Assembly (NCBI GenBank): GCA_027922465.2
Contig: BQMF02000025.1
Coordinates: 1,026,501-1,090,500 of the forward strand
Source of the DNA: Turritopsis dohrnii
Lineage: Eukaryota; Cnidaria; Hydrozoa; Anthoathecata; Oceaniidae
Direction: 5' to 3'
DNA length: 64,000 nt
Below, piece after piece: positions 58,940-64,000 of this stretch. The notes under the pieces are model-generated. The model searched no databases and was not told the origin of the DNA. It saw only the letters and a program-made list of their open reading frames with translations. The position numbers and the translations under genes are program-made. The first letter of the stretch is position 1. The number at the start of each line of letters is the position of its first letter.

Positions 58940-59651
58940 GTGTCCACTTATAAGCGACAGAATTAATTCTCGCGAAAACATATTTCGCAAACACCTGTTG
59001 TAGTGTGTCCACTTAAATAGACTTATTTTTTGAAACCTTTTCTTTTACGCTTCGACCATGGATAGTCAGGACGAAATGTTGAGTTCTTGCTTTGATACTC
59101 ACGAGGAAAAGAAAAGACAAAGTTTGAGTTCAACAAATTTACAGAGAAAGGACTGAATACGATGTTTATTTCCAGGCTTTGTCAAAATTTGCCCACGCAT
59201 TTTCGACAATGTTTCTATCCTTATAATGCTTGGAAGTTTTGTCAAGGTATTTCCGAACGCATTCGGCCAATTCTTCTTGTGCAGTTATATCCAACAAAGC
59301 CTTCTTACCCATTCTTTCAGTTTAGATCATACATACGTATATACACTACAACACACTTTAAATCACTTTCAGTCTTTACTTTCAAGTGATTACGATTTTC
59401 AACAAAAGATCTTTTGAAAATTAAGTTCATTTACGTCATAGTTTGTTCGGTATTCCTTTGAAGTTTGAATTTTTGGTGAAGAACTTATTTTTTTGATTGA
59501 AACCATTTTCAATTCATTTCGCAAAAAAACAGGCGACTTTTTTTGGAGAATAACAGGTGATTACTTTCCCAAATGTGTGTCCACCAGAGCAGGAATTTAT
59601 TTTTTTTTGCGAAAATAATTTGCGAAGAACATATTTTGCTTAAGTGGACAC
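58940..59651. mobile_element. PIF/Harbinger element, non-autonomous
   Basis: Ends GTGTCCACTTA and TAAGTGGACAC are inverted; TAA flanks at 58937-58939 and 59652-59654 are the target duplication. Subterminal GTGTCCAC copies also occur internally (59008, 59578). The interior holds a short plus-strand ORF (59058-59156, MDSQDEMLSSCFDTHEEKKR) and a minus-strand MADF fragment, both truncated. 712 bp, no transposase catalytic domain. Confidence 0.82.
59166..59312 (-). pseudogene. MADF-domain fragment inside the Harbinger element
   Basis: A 48-codon frame: the N-terminus MGKKALLDITAQEELAECV is followed by KYLDKTSKHYKDRNIVENAW. The L..CV.KY..K..KHYKD...V.NAW pattern is the first half of a MADF/Myb-SANT-like domain with the conserved Tyr-Lys-Asp and Asn-Ala-Trp. 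It stops after KAWK. It is a remnant of the element's DNA-binding partner gene, unlike in sequence to the one at 38915. Confidence 0.7.
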
Positions 59652-59659
59652 TAAGCTTA

Positions 59660-61040
59660 AGTACCACCTAAAATTAAAACGTGAACTTAAAGAACATAAA
59701 AGAAAGCAATGAAATAAACATTTAGTTATTTCACATGAAACCTAAAATATAATCATTAAATCTTCACAGTCGAAAAGAAAAGGCATCAGAATTGGAACTA
59801 GGTTACGTTAACTTATGGAAGAATAGCATGCAAGCAGAATTAAGGGATTTCTAAAATAAGCAATGCAGATAAATGATGCAATAACAATAATGGTCACATT
59901 AAAAACCTATGCTGTATCTAAACGGAATTCATGACAACAACAGTTAAGCCTGCTATCCACGAATTACAAGAGTTTCCAAAATAAGAAAAACCTAAATGGA
60001 AATGGATTGATTATTTTGCTAAATGGAAACCATGGAAACAAAATGAAGTTCTTTCATCTAAAACACTTTAGATACGATCAAATCAAAACAACATCGTTAT
60101 TAACACAATTTCTAAAACAAGAAGACATCGTGGCAACTTAAATGAGGTAGTTCAAATTCAAATTCAAAAGTTTGTGATGTGCAAAGCATCAAACAATCTT
60201 AAGCGATTTGACACAACGAAAATTCTTTTATCGATTAAAAACAACTATTGGAAATTCAGAGAAAAAAATGACAGCAGTCAGCTGCCCACAGGTCATACAT
60301 AAATTCGTCTGTATTTATTATTATTCTCTCTCAGAGCAACTGGCTAACCTTGGATATTAAATAACTGCCTGGAACTTGAAATCTTGTTTGAACCTGAATC
60401 GTAACTTTGAAGATATTCTGGAAGCATAATAAATAGCGTTTATAATCAGAAGGACCTCCTTTGTACCTAAGCAGTCTTGAGGGGCTCCGTATGTACGCCG
60501 GTCTCTGTGCGAATAACCCTTCTTCGTCGCACACAGTCGGGCATCTGATCAATTATATTAAACAATTAAACAATTGCAATTAGCATTACAGTAAATATTC
60601 TTAGGAGGTTTCTTTTTGTATTTGTTAATTTCGTCATAAATATTTTAGTGAGTGAATTCACAATCCACCTCAGATTGCAGATCGCGAAAAAGTAAAAAGG
60701 AGGAACCAACAATATTGCACGTAATTGCTGACTGTTAACTTTACAACAGAGAAAATACTATGAAGGTCTGCTGTCGAGAGACAGCAGAATCATGTTATTA
60801 TGTATGTTATGTATAGCAGTTGAGGTGCTCCTAATAGGGTATTCAATTTTGACGAACTCAATAAAATCTCAATGGACCAATCCAATGGTTATCATGATCC
60901 AAACCAATACATTAGTCCTTTGTATTGACATCAAGGGCAAGCAAAGAACGAAGGAAATTATACCTGACACCCTTACACAGTCACATGATGTATAAGTTGA
61001 AACACATTTGAAATTCTTTACATAAATATTTGAACTCGCA
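59660..61040. other. Gene-free stretch
   Basis: No supported gene. A GC-richer minus-strand ORF at 60331-60552 is unrecognised. Confidence 0.35.
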
Positions 61041-61900
61041 TCCAAGATTCATGACTAGATTTTCGACTCAATTCTGCACAAGAGGAACTACAACATCTAC
61101 TTTTCCAACATCGCTGATGACATGCTAGACACAATTTTGTAAGGCTGAACACATTGAAGGAAAAGAGCTAGCACTCAACCTTAGAAAATGCTTTTTCAAA
61201 GTAAGCTAAAATATTTCGATTTCATATTCTCCAACAAAGGTATTCATCCGATAAACGCCAATCAAACACAACCTCTAAAAGACATCCAAAACCTTGATCT
61301 TAACTGCAAGCAATGTATACTTAAATTCTGCTCCGCAAAGTCACAAAATAGTATTGAAACGATATTTGTTAATCGACCTACTACGAAACCAAAACACACT
61401 TGCTTCTCGTAAACTTTAATCCAAACAAAGACATTCTAGGCAGTGACCATTATAATTCTGAATATAGCAAACAAGTAAGCCATCTTGCATCACTGACAGA
61501 GCAACACTATTAAAAGTGAAGTTTTATCTCTCGTTCACAAATATGAACATAACTAACTCTAACGAACATATTTGAGAAGAGGACAAAATTTCAGTCTATC
61601 AAATAAACATCCAGCTCGTATGTTGATGGGCATTTCTTGACCGATTGTAATATCAATCGAAAATGTACAGTAAAGAAATTTAAAAGGATCTTGCCCTGAA
61701 AATCGTAGCAAACATCATACAAAAAACTCATGGCTCAAACTCGATCAATAAACATTCTGCCGAAGCATAAACCATACGACGAACCTACCGTGACCGAACC
61801 GCACAGCATGATCTTGAAATACCGAATAGTTACTCCAAAAACATATGTGATAACAACTAGTCTACATCGCGCAAAAATCGCAAAAAGTTCTAAAAGTTGA
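61040..61900 (+). pseudogene. Decayed Ty3/gypsy polyprotein fragments
   Basis: Near 61095-61135 a degenerate ADDML resembles the YxDD/ISDDML box of gypsy reverse transcriptase. Then LALNLRKCFF and, after a frame break, KLKYFDFIFSNKGIHPINAN fits the RT stretch L.LN..KC.F....YFG.IFS..GI.P. At 61736-61870, LPKHKPYDEPTVTEPHSMIL then KYRIVTPKT looks like the integrase C-terminal end (PYDP.PY.VTE..GSMI). The RNase H and integrase core between them are gone, and stops abound. No LTRs found. A dead relic. Confidence 0.6.
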
Positions 61901-63440
61901 GAAGTTGTGAGAACACGGGAATTTGATATAGAAGAGAAGATGATAAATAATCTTTGAAGTAACACATTTCTATAGTAATTCATTTCTATAGAAATATACA
62001 CACAATTTCAATATTCTCTCCGTCGCAGTGCTTTTGACGATTCTTCAATATCTTCCTATTGAAATCTTTCAAATTCTGTGTTCTTGGAAAAAGCGCTGTT
62101 CTATTTCCGATGATAGTATGATGAGATATTTCCATTGAAATATTTTTGTAAACCTTATAAGTCTTGAAGAAATATATAGAAAATTTTATCCAAACAAAAC
62201 AGTCTTTAATGTCTTTATGATTTTGTTTGTGTCGGTCATGATATCATACATACATCCTATTTAACTCACTGTCGATCATTCTTTAATAATGGACCTGCAC
62301 GTGTTAGGTCAGGAAGGTTTTAAGTATTAGCTGCAGTGAAACATTTAGTTTGATGTGGCTGGTGTACAACGAGACTGTTCATTGTATCATAGAGAATTTC
62401 CAAAAGTTCACAAAATCCAACAAGGTAGGTTACAATTTGCGATAGTTCTTGGATTACAAATTGCGATAAAATGAAAAAAAAAATGAGGCGTTACTAGATA
62501 AAGATCTGCAGGAAGGAACTTTTCCAATAGATTACGCCAGTGTAAGTTTACTTGCAGACAATGTGTAGGGTTTCCACAATTTAAGTGATTCGAATGGTTT
62601 ATGAACTAGCTTTTTTGTTTGCTCAAGAGAATAAATTGTATAAAGTCATCTTAATGAGAAGGAAAAATGTTCCTAATACTCCTGCTTCTGCAATTGCCAT
62701 CTTACTTTCTATGGTGGTTTACTAACGTCAAATTCTATTCTCTTCCGATTCTTTTACTTTTCGCTTTTGATATCTTCAAGATGCAAGGAAGCTATAAATA
62801 AAGTTCATTAAATGAGAATTAAGGATCATTTATATCTACCTATTAAAGCATCAGGTAATTACAAAGGGCAGGAAAAAGAAGGCGCTTTTTTCAAAAAATC
62901 TAAAACACATTTCTACTGTGCGGAAAATTTCACTGACAACAATTTGAAAATAGGGCATCGGGACTGATGAAATGTAATGAACTGTATTACACATAAAGCT
63001 GTTGATTTGTATCATTAGTTCAAAAATTCACTGAAAAAAACTTATAACTAAGATATCTCAAGTGATAAAATTTATTATGCAGTTTTACTATAATGAATAC
63101 GACATATATGATTTCTTAACTTCGTGTAAATAATGTAAAATCATTTAGACTTTTGGTTTTAATGAAATGCTAACCTACAACCCTCCACAAAAATGGCGAG
63201 ACTCTTGCTTGTTAGACAATGCTGATTTTGGGAGTGAGGGAGGGTAATATAATGTGATTCTGGCTGTTATGCTACCTAAATGGACTTTTTTCAGTTAATT
63301 TAGTGATGATTGTGGGACTGCCTTTTGAGATATGAAATATTATTGTATTTTCACTGTGTTCATTTGATATTACTTGTGTATACACAATACAGAATAGAGC
63401 AAAAAGAAGAATACTGAATAACATCTTTATGATGAACTTG
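61900..63440. other. Gene-free stretch upstream of the receptor gene
   Basis: AT-rich, no recognised repeat ends. It presumably includes promoter and 5' UTR of the receptor at 63446, but no element could be singled out. Confidence 0.4.
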
Positions 63441-63445
63441 GCAAC

Positions 63446-64000
63446 ATGGAGTTTCAAGAGTGGTTTGTATTTTCAGTAAGCTTAGTCGTGCTCGTGTTAA
63501 ACCTTATTGAAATTGTTATCATTTCAAAAGTAAGGAAAAAAAACCGGTACGAGCTTCTAGTTCTTAGTCTCTGTGTAGCAGATATTCTGTTTGGACTTTC
63601 AAATTCCATCATATCATGGGTTCCCACTTACACGAAGAATATCGGTATTTGGACAGCTTTCAGCACCATCTACTTTTATTTCGTAATGAATTCGATTTTT
63701 CATCTGGTATGGATAGCCTTGGATCGGCTGTGGGCTGTCAGTAAACCTATTCACCATCGAAGTCATATGACTAAAAGAAAAGTATTTGTGATTATTGGCT
63801 TAATGTGGACGATATCAGCAGCTGTACCTGCTTTTCATGTAGGATTTCATTTCTCTTCCTCTCATAGCGAAGACTGTTGCAACACTACAACATCTTTTAA
63901 CCACACCAACGGTGGAATACATGTAAAATATGTTCAGAATTATACAAGCGACGAGAATGAATTTGTTGATGACGATCCAATGGATGGACCATTTTACAAC
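63446..64000 (+). CDS. Class A (rhodopsin-like) GPCR, N-terminal part, runs off the window
   Basis: 185 codons open to the window edge. The ATG has a favourable context (GCAACATGG) with an in-frame TAA at 63419. There is a very short N-terminus, then TM1 with Asn in VLVLNLIEIVII, and ICL1 KVRKKNRYE. TM2 has LLVLSLCVADILFG (the LxxxD sodium-site Asp). TM3 ends in ALDRLWAVSKPIHH, where DRLW replaces DRY. TM4 is VFVIIGLMWTISAAVPAFHV. ECL2 has two adjacent Cys (SEDCCNTTTSF) and several N-glycosylation sites. The canonical Cys at the top of TM3 is not visible (GIWTAFSTIYF). I cannot assign a ligand. It resembles the large orphan receptor families of cnidarians. Confidence 0.88.
   Translation, partial: MEFQEWFVFSVSLVVLVLNLIEIVIISKVRKKNRYELLVLSLCVADILFGLSNSIISWVPTYTKNIGIWTAFSTIYFYFVMNSIFHLVWIALDRLWAVSKPIHHRSHMTKRKVFVIIGLMWTISAAVPAFHVGFHFSSSHSEDCCNTTTSFNHTNGGIHVKYVQNYTSDENEFVDDDPMDGPFYN

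Overview
The window is animal nuclear DNA. It is AT-rich, with spliced genes using GT..AG introns, a rhodopsin-like receptor, 18S/28S rDNA fragments carrying R2 retrotransposons, several LINEs, and PIF/Harbinger-, hAT- and Helentron-like repeats. The style of the 18S V4 region, the SGNH-type LINE and the receptor families make a cnidarian my best guess. That is inference from memory, not a database match. Most of the window is repeat-derived and only about 10% looks like host coding sequence.

Layout: 1-1460 is a LINE (SGNH ORF1 plus endonuclease, minus strand) beside an 18S rRNA fragment (1765-2142). A 3.9 kb hAT-like element (2316-6248) sits in an older dispersed repeat. 8064-10127 (minus) is a multi-exon transposase-like gene resembling the DUF7869 family, with one clear frameshift. 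10194-19563 is a tandem array of ~0.55 kb units, each headed by a small hairpin whose stem co-varies between two unit types; two 2.4-2.8 kb related blocks are embedded in it. 19683-21189 (plus) is a run of seven short coiled-coil exons with frame breaks. 22340-22453 is an orphan astacin exon. 23184-24006 is a PIF/Harbinger element. 25150-25957 (minus) holds the two last exons of an unknown nuclear-type gene.

26692-33975 is a displaced, minus-strand rDNA island. It holds 28S pieces carrying three different broken R2 copies. One sits exactly in the canonical R2 site and keeps an HDV-like ribozyme signature at its 5' junction. LINE fragments follow (33976-34795; 37640-39780, the second split by a PIF/Harbinger element), then another LINE whose endonuclease is split by 2.5 kb (41328-45070).

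46614-52052 (minus) is the best intact gene: a two-exon, ~1557-residue secreted/membrane protein with a beta-helix-like ectodomain, four exact-length 50-residue repeats, a Cys-rich neck and about nine membrane segments. 52060-63440 is gene-poor and holds a foldback element, a TA-flanked MITE, a PIF/Harbinger element, and a decayed Ty3/gypsy remnant. At the right edge (63446-64000, plus) a class A GPCR begins and runs off the window.

No operon-like or multi-gene pathway is visible. The strongest candidates for something worth pursuing are the hairpin-headed array, the R2/rDNA island with its ribozyme, and the beta-helix multi-pass protein.
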